A DNA stretch of 64,000 bases from a bacterium. Lineage in GTDB: Bacteria; Sumerlaeota; Sumerlaeia; SLMS01. The position numbers and the translations under genes are program-made. The notes beneath the pieces were generated by a model. It did not search any database and was not told the DNA's origin. It saw nothing but the letters and a program-made list of their open reading frames with translations. The stretch's first letter is position 1; every line of letters begins with the position of its first letter. Below, one piece after another: positions 55,553 to 64,000 of the stretch. The stretch is from positions 1-64,000 of the forward strand of contig WGMQ01000082.1 of assembly GCA_016125005.1 (NCBI GenBank). The letters are read 5' to 3'.

Positions 55553-57937
55553 TTACTTCTTCGGTGGCAGGTAGAGCATCGGCTGAAGCTGCTCCGGCGG
55601 CACCACGTCGATGTTCCACGTCAACATGCGGTAATGACCTTCGTTGCGCGTGATGTAGTCGATGCGGGGTTCCTCGATCTGGACGTCGCTGGGGCTCTCC
55701 GTCGTGGGACGGCCGACGGCACGGACGCGGAGTTCCAGCTTCGCCTGGCTCTTCACCTTGAAGTTCTTCGGCGCATCGGGACGTGAGTCGTTGTAGTGCT
55801 TGAAGGAAGTCGTGCAGGCCTCATCCAGCGCACGCTCCAGCTCAGGCCAGCGGGTCTCCGAAACCACTAGGAACAACCACTGGTCGTTGCTGCCCTCAAT
55901 GGGAACGAAGCCGGGAGCGCCGGTCGTTGTGTCGTCGCCGGGGAATGCGTAGACCTTGCTGACAAGCAGCGGGGCCTCGCCCGAGGCGTAGTTCCCGACG
56001 CTGTCCTTCCATGCCTTGTTGACTTCCTTGCCGTCGAAGTCCTTCGGGGCAACCCACTGGAGGATACCAGCCTCGTCGAAACCGAGCAGGTAATAATAGA
56101 GCGGATCGGTATCGTAGTTGGCCAGACGGAACTTCAGGACGTAGTTCTCCGAGAGTTGGTACCCGGTGTAGGGAATCGCGGTGAACTGTAGGTTGTACTT
56201 GGAACGCCACTTCTCGCGGAAGGCGATCTCGTTGCGCTGCCAGCCGGTGAGGGTCTGGTCGATGGTGTAGCTCTCGCGCGTATAGATCTGCTTCCAGGTA
56301 TCGTTGCTGATTTCCGGCCGGGCAAAGACGTCGGCGGCGATGCGGACCAGATCATTGCTCGACTTGGAGGGCTTTGGCGGCGTCCCAGTGTAGAGCAGGG
56401 TGAAGACCTTCTCAAGCCGGTCGCCGTAGGTCTGGTCGCTATAGTGACGTCCCACGTCCTTCGCATAAGTGATGTAGAACGGCACGGTTCCCACGGGCGG
56501 CGCCGGGGTCGGCGTCATGGTGGGTTCGGGCGTGACCCGCGGCGTGACGCGGGGCGTCGGTGAAGGAGTCACCGGGGGCGGCGTCGGACGCATGGTCGGT
56601 GTGGGCGGAAGGGGCGTCGGGCTCGGCGCCAGCGTCGGAGTGGGACGAGGCGTGGGTGTGACGTTGACCGGGGTCGGCGTGGGACGCGCAGTGGGCGTCG
56701 GCACGGGCGTTGGAGTCGGCGTGGCGATGGAGCGCAGCGGGATCAGCGGCGCGCCCTGGTTCTTCTTCATGTACTGGGGATTCTGGGTGTTGCGATAGAG
56801 CTTTTGGATTTCGCGGTAATCGCGTGCCAGCTTCGGGGGAAGCTTGCCGAAGTCGGCGTCAGAGAACGCGGAGAGTTGCTCCAGGTTGGGCGCTGTGACA
56901 CGGGCCTCTTCCGACAACTGGTTCAGGATCGCTTGAAGGGTGTTCGAGGCGCGCTGGGGGATCTCGAGCTTCGAGGCGTTAGCCAGTTCCAGCGCGGGGA
57001 GGTAGGTTATGTCGCCCGCCCCGATGGGGCGCACGCCCATGGCGAAGGGATCCTGAAGGGACTGGATGATGAACCCGGTCAGAAGACCGTAGCCCTGATA
57101 GTCCACGGAGATGTCGAGCACTTCCTGGCTGGCATCGCCGGCGGAGAGGAACAGGGTCGAGCGCTTGCCGAGCATCGCGTTGGCGCTGGCGGTGTAGTCC
57201 TTGACCTGCGTCCCACCAAAAATCGAACGCGTGGCGACTGCCTGGGATTCGAACTCGGCCCCGAAGCCACCGAAACAGCAGTCGAGAATATAGATGGTGT
57301 GCTTGGGGCGGACCCCGGCGATTTCAAGCATCTTCTCCAGCCGCGTCATGTCGACGAAGCCGTAGAGGGAACTCTTGGTCGCGAAGGCCTCCTTGGGGGG
57401 AGCCGCGTCCTGCATCAGCATGTAGCCGCGCGGGCGCGAATCGCCGGAAGTGCTCTTCAGCGCCACGCCGTGTCCCGAGTAGTGGAACACCACGAGGTCT
57501 CCGGGACCGACTTTCGACGCAAGCGACGCCAGCGCGTTCTGGATGTTCTGCTCGGTCACCTGGCCGTTCAGCAGGACGATCGGATCCTTGAGGCCGGATA
57601 CCTTGACCATGGTGTCCGAAAGCACCCGCGCATCGTTCACGGGATTGGCGAGGTCCGTGTAGTTCTTGTAGTCGGAGACTCCGAGGAAGATGCCCCAGAC
57701 GTTCTTGTAGGCACCGGGAGGAATGCCACTCTCCGTCAGATCGGCGGAGGTTGCCACCGTCCAGGCTGCGGGCTGATCCGCGGGGGCGTTGGCGTTGGCA
57801 TACCCGGTGACCTTGCGGGTGTTCGGGTCTTCCGTGATGACGAGCCCGTTCCCGGCGCGTGCCTGGGAGCCCACCGCGAGGAGGGCCCCCAGAAGGAGGG
57901 CGCTGGCGGCCCGGGAAGTCGTTGTCATGCGTTTCAT
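55553..57937 (-). CDS. Secreted caspase-like (peptidase C14 / metacaspase-type) protein
   Basis: A 794-residue exported cysteine peptidase homologue. Signal peptide [20 protein letters not shown]; mature N-terminus near residue 29. Residues about 78-330 are the caspase p20-like domain with FHYSGHG (catalytic His156) and [11 protein letters not shown] (Cys221 in the D-x-C position), so the dyad is intact. A Pro/Thr linker (about residues 403-480, PTPTP-type) separates it from a C-terminal unknown domain (about 485-794). The motif [10 protein letters not shown] (residues 40-49) lies just after the signal peptide and recurs in the neighbouring lipoprotein. ATG 57937 follows AAAGGAATGACCGC. Probable partner of the two lipoproteins upstream. 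Confidence 0.86.
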   Translation of the reverse strand: MKRMTTTSRAASALLLGALLAVGSQARAGNGLVITEDPNTRKVTGYANANAPADQPAAWTVATSADLTESGIPPGAYKNVWGIFLGVSDYKNYTDLANPVNDARVLSDTMVKVSGLKDPIVLLNGQVTEQNIQNALASLASKVGPGDLVVFHYSGHGVALKSTSGDSRPRGYMLMQDAAPPKEAFATKSSLYGFVDMTRLEKMLEIAGVRPKHTIYILDCCFGGFGAEFESQAVATRSIFGGTQVKDYTASANAMLGKRSTLFLSAGDASQEVLDISVDYQGYGLLTGFIIQSLQDPFAMGVRPIGAGDITYLPALELANASKLEIPQRASNTLQAILNQLSEEARVTAPNLEQLSAFSDADFGKLPPKLARDYREIQKLYRNTQNPQYMKKNQGAPLIPLRSIATPTPTPVPTPTARPTPTPVNVTPTPRPTPTLAPSPTPLPPTPTMRPTPPPVTPSPTPRVTPRVTPEPTMTPTPAPPVGTVPFYITYAKDVGRHYSDQTYGDRLEKVFTLLYTGTPPKPSKSSNDLVRIAADVFARPEISNDTWKQIYTRESYTIDQTLTGWQRNEIAFREKWRSKYNLQFTAIPYTGYQLSENYVLKFRLANYDTDPLYYYLLGFDEAGILQWVAPKDFDGKEVNKAWKDSVGNYASGEAPLLVSKVYAFPGDDTTTGAPGFVPIEGSNDQWLFLVVSETRWPELERALDEACTTSFKHYNDSRPDAPKNFKVKSQAKLELRVRAVGRPTTESPSDVQIEEPRIDYITRNEGHYRMLTWNIDVVPPEQLQPMLYLPPKK

Positions 57938-57970
57938 GCGGTCATTCCTTTCGTGGCTGGAAAGGTCGGC

Positions 57971-59548
57971 TTACTGGCTTGGCGCCTTCTTGAGATTGAG
58001 CGTCATGACGGTGGCAGCGCCCACGCCGGTGAAGGCTGGGAAGCTGATTTCTTCCTCGGTCGGCAGGTCCTCGGCCACGGCTTCGGCGTTCGCATAGCCG
58101 GTGACCTTGCGCGTGGTGACCACGCTGTCCATGTCGGCCGTGCGGGGGATGTCGGTCAGGCCAAGAGTGGCGTTGCGGGTGGCGCTGGGATTCGCCGCCG
58201 CCGCCTTGTCGCACGCGAGGGCGAAATCCGCCATCGCTGCCGGGAGGCCGGGGAGCTGGGTCTTGGAGGCGACCAGAAGGAAGGACTCGGTGCCGCCTTC
58301 CGCATCCTCGGAAAGGGTCATGCCGTCGACACCGATGACGGAGGTGGGAAAATAGAACTCACCCGCCTCAAGCTGCGTGTCCTGTCCGCGCGAGAGGGGC
58401 TGGCCGTCCACTTTCGGGTAAAGCACCACCGCCTCGCCATTGCTGTCCTTGTTAAGCAGGTAGACGTAGCCGGGCTCGTTCAGGTTGATGCGCAGGCGCA
58501 GCAGTTCGCCGCCGGTGACGGTCGATCCCTCACCGCGCAGACGCCAATCGCCGCCGCTCTTCGGGATGACTTCGCCGATCATGCTGACCTTGATCGGCTC
58601 GCCCTTCTTCACTTCCTCGGTCACCGAATCGACGACCGGCTCGGGGAGCACTTCTTCGATGCCGTTCCGCTTGGCGAGCGCCTTGAGGATCGTCGGATCG
58701 ACACTGATCGACGTCTTCCCGGTGTGGCCACGCACCTTCCAGGTGAACGTGTGGGTGGACATCTGGCTGGAGTTCGCATCGAGCCCAATGGGCGGGAGCG
58801 GCGGCTCGACGCTGACCAGTTCGGCCGTGTTATAGCCGATCACCATGGGGCGCTTGACTTTTAGGGTCGAGCCACTGGTGGTCGAGAAGCCGGTCTCGAT
58901 CTCGGCCTTGCCGTAGATCGGGTCCTTGGCACCGACGCCGAGGTCGGCGGAGAGCTTCTGTTCGGAGCCGTACTTCATGCCCACGGTGGTGAGGCTGCGC
59001 TGAACCAGCCAGGGACGGTTTTCGTACTTCACCTTGTCGGGACGGATGGCCACCAGCGCGTCGAGGCGGAAGGCCTCGCCCGGCATGTTGTACCAGCCAC
59101 GCACCACCGCGTCGGATAGGCGCTGCATGTCGACGGAGCGCTCCTGAAGCTCGCCCCATTCGAGGAACTTGAGGGACTCCTTCTCGAAGCCCGTGTCGAC
59201 CTTGGCGCCGCCCACGTTGAGCGCCGAGAGGATCTCGGGACCGGGGTTCGCCACCAGGTCCACGTAGACCTTGTTGGACTTGATCTTGTCGGCAAAGGCC
59301 ACGTCCGCCGTGGGCATCTTCTCGAGGAAGTCCTCGGAGAGATTGTCGGGGCCGGGGCGGAAGGCCGTGATGGGGCCGGTGGGCTTACCCCAACCGACGG
59401 CGCCGACGCTCATGGCGGACTGGGGATAGCGCATCGGGATGAAGTCCTCATCCTTCAGCTTGCTCTTGGGATTAAGGCCGCAACCGCTCAGGACGGTGCC
59501 CGCGAGGGCAAGTGCCACGGTCGCGGTAATTTGGCGGGTAGTCTTCAT
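57971..59548 (-). CDS. Lipoprotein with DUF4384-like domain, caspase-associated
   Basis: A 525-residue lipoprotein: signal and lipobox TVLSGCG with Cys23, Gly at +2. Residues about 30-290 match the smaller lipoprotein at 59577-60467 (DEDFIPMRYPQSAM, EWGELQERSVDMQRLSDA, WYNMPGEA, FTWKVRGHTGKTSISVDP). The extra C-terminal region (about 330-440; LRINLNEPGYVYLLNKDSNG, EFYFPTSVIG) resembles DUF4384, which often accompanies caspases. It ends with [14 protein letters not shown] at 478-491, identical over ten residues to the start of the mature caspase protein encoded 33 bases downstream. Confidence 0.82.
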   Translation of the reverse strand: MKTTRQITATVALALAGTVLSGCGLNPKSKLKDEDFIPMRYPQSAMSVGAVGWGKPTGPITAFRPGPDNLSEDFLEKMPTADVAFADKIKSNKVYVDLVANPGPEILSALNVGGAKVDTGFEKESLKFLEWGELQERSVDMQRLSDAVVRGWYNMPGEAFRLDALVAIRPDKVKYENRPWLVQRSLTTVGMKYGSEQKLSADLGVGAKDPIYGKAEIETGFSTTSGSTLKVKRPMVIGYNTAELVSVEPPLPPIGLDANSSQMSTHTFTWKVRGHTGKTSISVDPTILKALAKRNGIEEVLPEPVVDSVTEEVKKGEPIKVSMIGEVIPKSGGDWRLRGEGSTVTGGELLRLRINLNEPGYVYLLNKDSNGEAVVLYPKVDGQPLSRGQDTQLEAGEFYFPTSVIGVDGMTLSEDAEGGTESFLLVASKTQLPGLPAAMADFALACDKAAAANPSATRNATLGLTDIPRTADMDSVVTTRKVTGYANAEAVAEDLPTEEEISFPAFTGVGAATVMTLNLKKAPSQ

Positions 59549-59576
59549 GGGGGGCTCCGAAAGTCGGGGTGGTCAG

Positions 59577-60467
59577 TTAGCGACGGTTGGCGAGGCGGCG
59601 AAGGACAACCGGGTCGACCGAAATGGTCGTCTTGCCCGTGTGGCCGCGGACCTTCCAGGTGAAGGTGTGCGTGGTCATCTGGTCGGGCTTCACATCGATA
59701 CCCGCGGGCGGGAACGGCGGATCGACGGAGATCAGCTCGGCGGTGTTGTAGCCAATGACCATCGGCTTCCTGACGTTGACGGTGCTGCCGCCGGTGCTGG
59801 AGGCGCCGACTTCGAGCTCGCCCTTGCCGAAGACCGGGTCCTTCGCACCAACGCCGATGTCGCCGGAGAGGGTCGCCTCGCTGCCGTACTTCATGCCCTT
59901 GGCGATCAGGCATCGCTGCACGACCCAGGGACGATCCTTCTTCTCAACCACGTCGGGGCGCATGGCCATGAGCGCATCGAGGGTCATCGCCTCGCCCGGC
60001 ATGTTATACCAGCCGCGCACCATCGCATCGGAGAGGCGCTGCATATCGAGGACCTGCTCCTGCAGCTCGCCCCACTCAAGGAAGCGAAGCTTGGAGCGCT
60101 CAAGACCGGCGTCGGCCTGGGCCGAGCCAAGGTTCACCGCGGTGAGCAGCTCGGGACCGGGATTCGCCACCACGTCCATGTAGACCTTGCTGGAGCGGAT
60201 CTGGTCGGCGAACGCGACATCGGCCACCGGCATGGATTCCAGCAATTCTTCCGAGACGTTGTCCTTGCCGGGACGGAAGGAGGTCAGCGGGCCGGTGTTC
60301 TTTCCCCAGCCGAGACCCGCCACGGTCATGGCGGACTGAGGGTAGCGCAGGGGGATGAAATCCTCGTCTTGCAGCTTGTTGTCCGGATTTGTGGCGGAGC
60401 AGCCCAGAAGGGCGGCGGAAGCAGCCAGCAGCAATGTTGCCATCAAGGGGCGGAAGCGCAGGGTCAT
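59577..60467 (-). CDS. Lipoprotein, shorter paralogue of the caspase-associated lipoprotein
   Basis: A 296-residue lipoprotein with lipobox AALLGCS (Cys23, Ser at +2). Its whole mature part corresponds to the first 270 residues of the neighbouring 525-residue lipoprotein, sharing DEDFIPLRYPQSAM, DMQRLSDAMVRGWYNMPGEA and KVRGHTGKTTISVDP, but it lacks the DUF4384-like region and the [10 protein letters not shown] tail. The pair probably arose by tandem duplication followed by loss or gain of the C-terminal half. First gene of the unit ending with the caspase gene. No function is known. Confidence 0.82.
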   Translation of the reverse strand: MTLRFRPLMATLLLAASAALLGCSATNPDNKLQDEDFIPLRYPQSAMTVAGLGWGKNTGPLTSFRPGKDNVSEELLESMPVADVAFADQIRSSKVYMDVVANPGPELLTAVNLGSAQADAGLERSKLRFLEWGELQEQVLDMQRLSDAMVRGWYNMPGEAMTLDALMAMRPDVVEKKDRPWVVQRCLIAKGMKYGSEATLSGDIGVGAKDPVFGKGELEVGASSTGGSTVNVRKPMVIGYNTAELISVDPPFPPAGIDVKPDQMTTHTFTWKVRGHTGKTTISVDPVVLRRLANRR

Positions 60468-60703
60468 GACCTTGTCTCCATGGGGAAAGTTGCACTGTGT
60501 TCAATTTGCTGATGCAATGCAAGTCTGGCCAAGATCGTTTGGTTGTGTCAAGCTCGGATGTTGCGGAAATGGGGGGTGAGACCCTCAGTTTTTTTGGGGG
60601 GTCCATTTCCGCCTTTACCCCGGGGGGTGGTACTCCCCATATAGCGGGCCGCGTTTGGTGGCTCCTGATGGACCGCCTTGCTCTCCCAGAAAGGTAACAG
60701 CCC

Positions 60704-61936
60704 ATGGCAACGGTCGTATTGGCGTATTCCGGCGGTCTCGACACCTCCGTCATCGTGAAGTATCTCGTGGAGGAGGAGGGCCACACGGTCCACTCCGTCT
60801 ACGTCGACGTGGGTCAGCCCTGCGACGACATCGAGCTGGTGAAGAAGAAGTCGGCCATGTGCGGCGCGGTTGCCTGCCACGTGATCGACAAAAAGGAGGA
60901 ACTCGTCCGCGACTACGCGTTCCCCACGCTCATGTTCGATGCGAAGTACGAGTCGGTCTACCTGATGGGAACCTCGATCGCCCGTCCCGTGATCGCCAAG
61001 GCCTGCGTCGAGGTCGCCGCGAAGGTCGGCGCCACCGCGTTCGCCCACGGTGCCACCGGCAAGGGCAATGACCAGTGCCGCTTCCAGCTCACCGCCGAGG
61101 CCCTCAACCCGAAGCTCGAGATCATCGCCCCCTGGCGTACCGAGAAGTTCCGGAAGCAGTTCCCCGGCCGCACCGAGATGATCGCCTACGCCAACAAGCA
61201 CGGCATCCCTGTGAAGGCCACGGCCGCCAAGCCCTACTCTTCCGACGAGAACTGCCTCCACATCAGCTACGAGGCGGGCGTGCTGGAAGACCCCGCCATC
61301 GAAGGCGTGCAGGTTCCCGAGTACTCGATGGTGGTGCTCCCCGAGAATGCCCCGGACAAGTCCGAGCAGGTGACGGTGAGCTTCGAGAACGGCCTTCCCG
61401 TGGCTGTGGACGGCAAGAAGCTCAGCCCGCTGGAAATCGTCACGACCCTCAATACAATCGGTGGCCGCAACGGCGTCGGCATCCTCGACATGGTTGAGAA
61501 CCGTTTCGTTGGCATGAAGAGCCGTGGCGTCTACGAGGCCCCGGGCATGACGATCCTCTACGAGGCCCACCGCCAGCTCGAGCAGCTCACGCTGGACCGC
61601 GAGCTAATGCACCTGCGCGACCGTCTGGCCCCGGAAGTCGCCGAGCTTGTCTACTACGGCTTCTGGTACTGCCGCAAGATGGACTCCCTCCTCGCCTTCA
61701 TCCGCGAGGCCCAGCGTAATGTGACCGGCGACGTGACCCTGAAGCTCTACAAGGGGAACCTGACCCCGGTCTCTCGCAAGTCCCCCTTCTCGCTTTACGA
61801 CGACGCCATCGCGACGATGGAAGGCGGCGGTACCTTCAACCAGAACGACTCGACCGGGTTCCTCCGCATTCAGGGCCTCCCGATCCGCGTCCAGGCCCAA
61901 AAGGCTGGCTGGAGCAAGAACCTGAAGGCGCTTTGA
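60704..61936 (+). CDS. argG: Argininosuccinate synthase
   Basis: A 410-residue ATP-dependent ligase that joins citrulline and aspartate in arginine synthesis. Seen are the P-loop-like VLAYSGGLDTSVIVKYL, GATGKGNDQCRFQL, IIAPWR, PYSSDENCLHISYE and GRNGVGILDMVENRFVGMKSRGVYE, all canonical for class I ArgG. Length is normal. No other arg gene is in the window, and argH is not adjacent. The 236-base upstream region holds a T7-G6 run (about 60590-60600) that may be part of its promoter or leader, but I could not name a promoter. Confidence 0.97.
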   Translation: MATVVLAYSGGLDTSVIVKYLVEEEGHTVHSVYVDVGQPCDDIELVKKKSAMCGAVACHVIDKKEELVRDYAFPTLMFDAKYESVYLMGTSIARPVIAKACVEVAAKVGATAFAHGATGKGNDQCRFQLTAEALNPKLEIIAPWRTEKFRKQFPGRTEMIAYANKHGIPVKATAAKPYSSDENCLHISYEAGVLEDPAIEGVQVPEYSMVVLPENAPDKSEQVTVSFENGLPVAVDGKKLSPLEIVTTLNTIGGRNGVGILDMVENRFVGMKSRGVYEAPGMTILYEAHRQLEQLTLDRELMHLRDRLAPEVAELVYYGFWYCRKMDSLLAFIREAQRNVTGDVTLKLYKGNLTPVSRKSPFSLYDDAIATMEGGGTFNQNDSTGFLRIQGLPIRVQAQKAGWSKNLKAL

Positions 61937-61964
61937 GAATTGCGGTAAATCAGCAGCAATGGGA

Positions 61965-61996
61965 ACGGGGGCGGCCACACGGTCGCCCCCGTTTTC
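61965..61996 (+). terminator. Intrinsic terminator of argG
   Basis: ACGGGGGCG (61965-61973) pairs with CGCCCCCGT (61984-61992) around the loop GCCACACGGT, followed by TTTCC. Standard hairpin plus U-tract, 29 bases after the argG stop. Confidence 0.85.
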
Positions 61997-62074
61997 CATT
62001 CTGCCCGGGCGAGCCTTGACCGCCCCGCCCGTTCCCCTTACACAAGCCGCAACTTGCGTCCGGGAGCCCCCGCC

Positions 62075-63184
62075 GTGCAGTCTCAGTCCTCCTTGTCCAT
62101 CCGCGTTGGCATTTTCTTCACCTTGGCGATCGTGGCCCTGCTGGGTCTCAGCCTTCAAGCTGGCAAAGGTTCGCTCTTCAGCGAGTCCTACGAGATCATC
62201 GCAGCCTTCCGCGAATCGAACGGCATCGATCCGGGAACCAAAGTGACCCTGCGCGGCGTGACCGTGGGGAAGGTGAAGTCGCTCGACTGGGACCCAAGCG
62301 AATATCGCGTTCGCATGATCCTTGAGATCGACAAGAAATACCGCATCCCCAAGAACGCCACCGCCAAGATCCAGGTAAGCAGCCTGCTCGGCGGCAACAT
62401 CATCAACGTGTCGGTGGAGAAGGGCCCCGAGGACATTGCCGCCTATCTGGCGCAGGGCGACCGGATCGAGACGAAGGAGACGCCCAGCATCGACGAGGTG
62501 CTGACCACGGTCAGCGATCTCGGGCGGGACACGCAAAACCTGATCGCGAACCTGGATCGCAACCAAGCCGAGACCATGCGGAAGATCAACATGGTCATCG
62601 ACGAAAATCGTGGCTACCTGCAGGAGACCAGCAAGTCCTTCGCATCCACAGGACCGAAGCTCGATCGCCTGGCAGATCGCCTCAACGAGATCACCGAGCA
62701 GGTCATGGCCGGCGAAGGTACGGTCGGACGTCTATACAAGGACCCTGCACTTTATGACGAGATGAAGGGTCTGAGCAACAAGGCCAACGACATCGCCGAT
62801 CAGATTCGCTCGGGTCAGGGCACGCTCGGCTCGCTGGTCTATGACGATGCCGTGATCAAGGATTCGCGCAAGATGCTGGAAGACATCCAGCGCGCAGCGA
62901 AGGAGATCGAAGCGGCTTTCGGCGAGAATCGCGAAGGGCTGCGCACCTTGGTGGCATCGCTTTCCGAGTCCGGACCCAAGATCGAACAGGCCATCAACAA
63001 CCTCAACGAGGTTAGCCGAAAGATCAACTCGGGCGACGGCACGATCGGCAAGCTGGTCAACGACCCGTCCCTCTACGACGACACCAAGCGCGCCATCAAC
63101 CAGGTGGGTGAAAGCTTCGAGTCGGGCGAAGAGCAGGGCGTGTTCCGCTCGTTCCTCGGCCTGCTTTTCGGCGCCCTCATCTGA
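62075..63184 (+). CDS. MCE/MlaD-family protein
   Basis: A 369-residue protein with one N-terminal membrane helix (IRVGIFFTLAIVALLGLSL) and an MCE domain (about 35-130: ESNGIDPGTKVTLRGVTVGKV, IPKNATAKIQVSSLLGGNIINV), then a long helical region. The helical part holds three related motifs with spacers of about 60-110 residues: GEGTVGRLYKDPALYDEM, GQGTLGSLVYDDAV and GDGTIGKLVNDPSLYDDT. MlaD-type proteins form lipid-transfer rings at the inner membrane with an ABC transporter, none of which is adjacent. GTG 62075 with GGGAG upstream was chosen over a TTG at 62054. The octamer GTCTATAC occurs at 62730. Confidence 0.88.
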   Translation: MQSQSSLSIRVGIFFTLAIVALLGLSLQAGKGSLFSESYEIIAAFRESNGIDPGTKVTLRGVTVGKVKSLDWDPSEYRVRMILEIDKKYRIPKNATAKIQVSSLLGGNIINVSVEKGPEDIAAYLAQGDRIETKETPSIDEVLTTVSDLGRDTQNLIANLDRNQAETMRKINMVIDENRGYLQETSKSFASTGPKLDRLADRLNEITEQVMAGEGTVGRLYKDPALYDEMKGLSNKANDIADQIRSGQGTLGSLVYDDAVIKDSRKMLEDIQRAAKEIEAAFGENREGLRTLVASLSESGPKIEQAINNLNEVSRKINSGDGTIGKLVNDPSLYDDTKRAINQVGESFESGEEQGVFRSFLGLLFGALI

Positions 63185-64000
63185 TCAGGCAGAGACGGCA
63201 TCGGCACTTGGCCTGAGCGCCCCTGATCGGGCGCCATTACCGCCGAGCAGCCGAAGGCTGTTGAGGACAACCAGTACCGTCCCGCCCTCGTGGCCGAAGA
63301 CACCCAGCGCCAGAGGCAGTTCGCCAATTAGTGCGAACAGCACGAGAATCGCCGCGGCGCCGATGGCGATGGCTAGGTTCTGGTTCACGATGGTCTGGCA
63401 GCGGCGGGAGAGTTGGAAGGCCCCGGTCAGGTCTTCGAGACGGTCCTTGACGAGAACCACGTCGGCCTGAGCGAGCGCAGCCGCACTCCCACGAATTCCC
63501 ATCGCCACGCCAACGGTCGCCGCGGAAAGAGCCGGGACATCATTGATACCGTCGCCGACCATCGCGACTCCGCCCTTCTCCGCCAGGTCGCGGATGACCT
63601 GCCATTTGGCCTCGGGGCGAAGCTCGCCGCGCGCATCCGCGATGCCGACCTCGGCGGCCATGCGATCGACCGCCGACTGCGTGTCGCCAGAGAGGATCAG
63701 GGGAGCAACCCCGGCCTCGCGGAGCGCCCGCGTCGTCGCGGCAGCGCCGGGGCGGGCGTTCTCACTGAGCAGGAACCGGGCGCGCACGATTCCATTACGG
63801 CGCAGCACCACGCGGCCCAGATGGGCCTCGTCATCAGCGCTCTCTCCCCGCTGATAGTCGCGACCGAGTTCCACCGTCTCGCCGTTCCAGATACCCTGCA
63901 TCCCCACCCCCGGCGCTTCCCTGATCTCGGTCAGGTGGGGCGTGTTCGTCACAAGCGCAGGAGCGTTCTCCTGCACATGGCAGCGCACCGCCTCGGAGGC
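63185..64000 (-). CDS. Heavy-metal P1B-type ATPase, C-terminal part (runs off the window)
   Basis: The frame continues to the window edge (…ASEAVRCHVQENA at the end), so this is the C-terminal 271 residues of a larger pump. Visible are the end of the nucleotide-binding domain (IREAPGVGMQGIWNG), SGDTQSAVDRMAAEVGI, the P-domain hinge AMVGDGINDVPALSAATVGVAMG, and the last two membrane helices (NLAIAIGAAAILVLFAL, ending with the GHEGGTVLVVLNSLRLL motif of Cd/Zn-type pumps). The phosphorylation motif DKTGT lies outside the window. The DVPAL loop and final helix favour a Zn/Cd/Co exporter. Its stop and that of the convergent MCE gene are adjacent, forming CTGATCAG. Confidence 0.9.
   Translation of the reverse strand, partial: ASEAVRCHVQENAPALVTNTPHLTEIREAPGVGMQGIWNGETVELGRDYQRGESADDEAHLGRVVLRRNGIVRARFLLSENARPGAAATTRALREAGVAPLILSGDTQSAVDRMAAEVGIADARGELRPEAKWQVIRDLAEKGGVAMVGDGINDVPALSAATVGVAMGIRGSAAALAQADVVLVKDRLEDLTGAFQLSRRCQTIVNQNLAIAIGAAAILVLFALIGELPLALGVFGHEGGTVLVVLNSLRLLGGNGARSGALRPSADAVSA

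Noticed and set aside
56804-58864. 686-residue plus-strand frame across the caspase and lipoprotein genes
   Set aside because: It is antisense to proteins with signal peptides and clear motifs, and its own sequence is Gly/Arg/His-rich without features.

Overview
The window looks like chromosomal DNA of an uncultured, GC-rich, Gram-negative bacterium. Outer-membrane and cell-surface clues are two Cys23 lipoproteins, an MCE/MlaD-type protein, an ADP-heptose precursor adenylyltransferase and many signal-peptide proteins with CxxCH, FG-GAP and repeat architectures. The prepilin (…NFLEAQTRSKVSR…), the FAD-oxidoreductase/golvesin fusion and the Asp23/AmaP, Rex and RNase J genes resemble what is found in candidate phyla such as Sumerlaeota (BRC1) and neighbouring PVC-like lineages. 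That placement is an inference from gene style, with no marker phylogeny. No rRNA, tRNA or CRISPR array was seen.

Layout. 1-1924: mobile DNA, comprising an IS3-family transposase tail, a low-GC orphan gene and a wrecked IS481-family transposase. 1921-6623 (minus): rex, a secreted M12-like metalloprotease with two CBM25-like modules, an amidohydrolase and a small coiled-coil membrane protein. 6837-13719: a His-rich small protein, a prepilin, a convergent single-chain restriction-modification enzyme, pilT and a MarC protein. 13728-16283 (minus): secreted FAD oxidoreductase. 16494-26782 (plus): an OB-fold membrane protein (YqiJ-like), a flotillin (YqiK-like), a 1865-residue AAA+ protein and an orphan histidine kinase. 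26744-31271: EI24 protein, membrane pseudokinase, first Rpn-type nuclease, holA and a small membrane protein. 31439-31573: a MITE-like repeat. 31615-36083 (minus): one compact seven-gene run accB-dinB-accC-asp23-amaP-rfaE2-vanZ. 36443-40071: second Rpn paralogue, divergent from comEC. 40113-49457: a block of large secreted proteins. 49692-55476: FMN reductase, serB, CYTH protein, coaBC, a ClpP-like protein and RNase J. 55553-60467 (minus): two paralogous lipoproteins and a secreted caspase-like peptidase. 60704-64000: argG, an MCE protein and the end of a P-type ATPase.

Three things stand out. (1) The octamer GTCTATAC/GTATAGAC occurs 18 times by hand count, in several codon frames, on both strands and using otherwise rare codons. 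It behaves like a selected DNA word; because comEC, pilT and a prepilin are present, a DNA-uptake signal is one testable explanation. (2) The caspase-like peptidase and the adjacent lipoprotein share an identical decapeptide containing Arg-Lys, placed at the peptidase N-terminus and the lipoprotein C-terminus. (3) The YqiJ/YqiK/giant-AAA+ cassette with a following histidine kinase is a coherent membrane-domain system whose biochemical role is, to my knowledge, not established.
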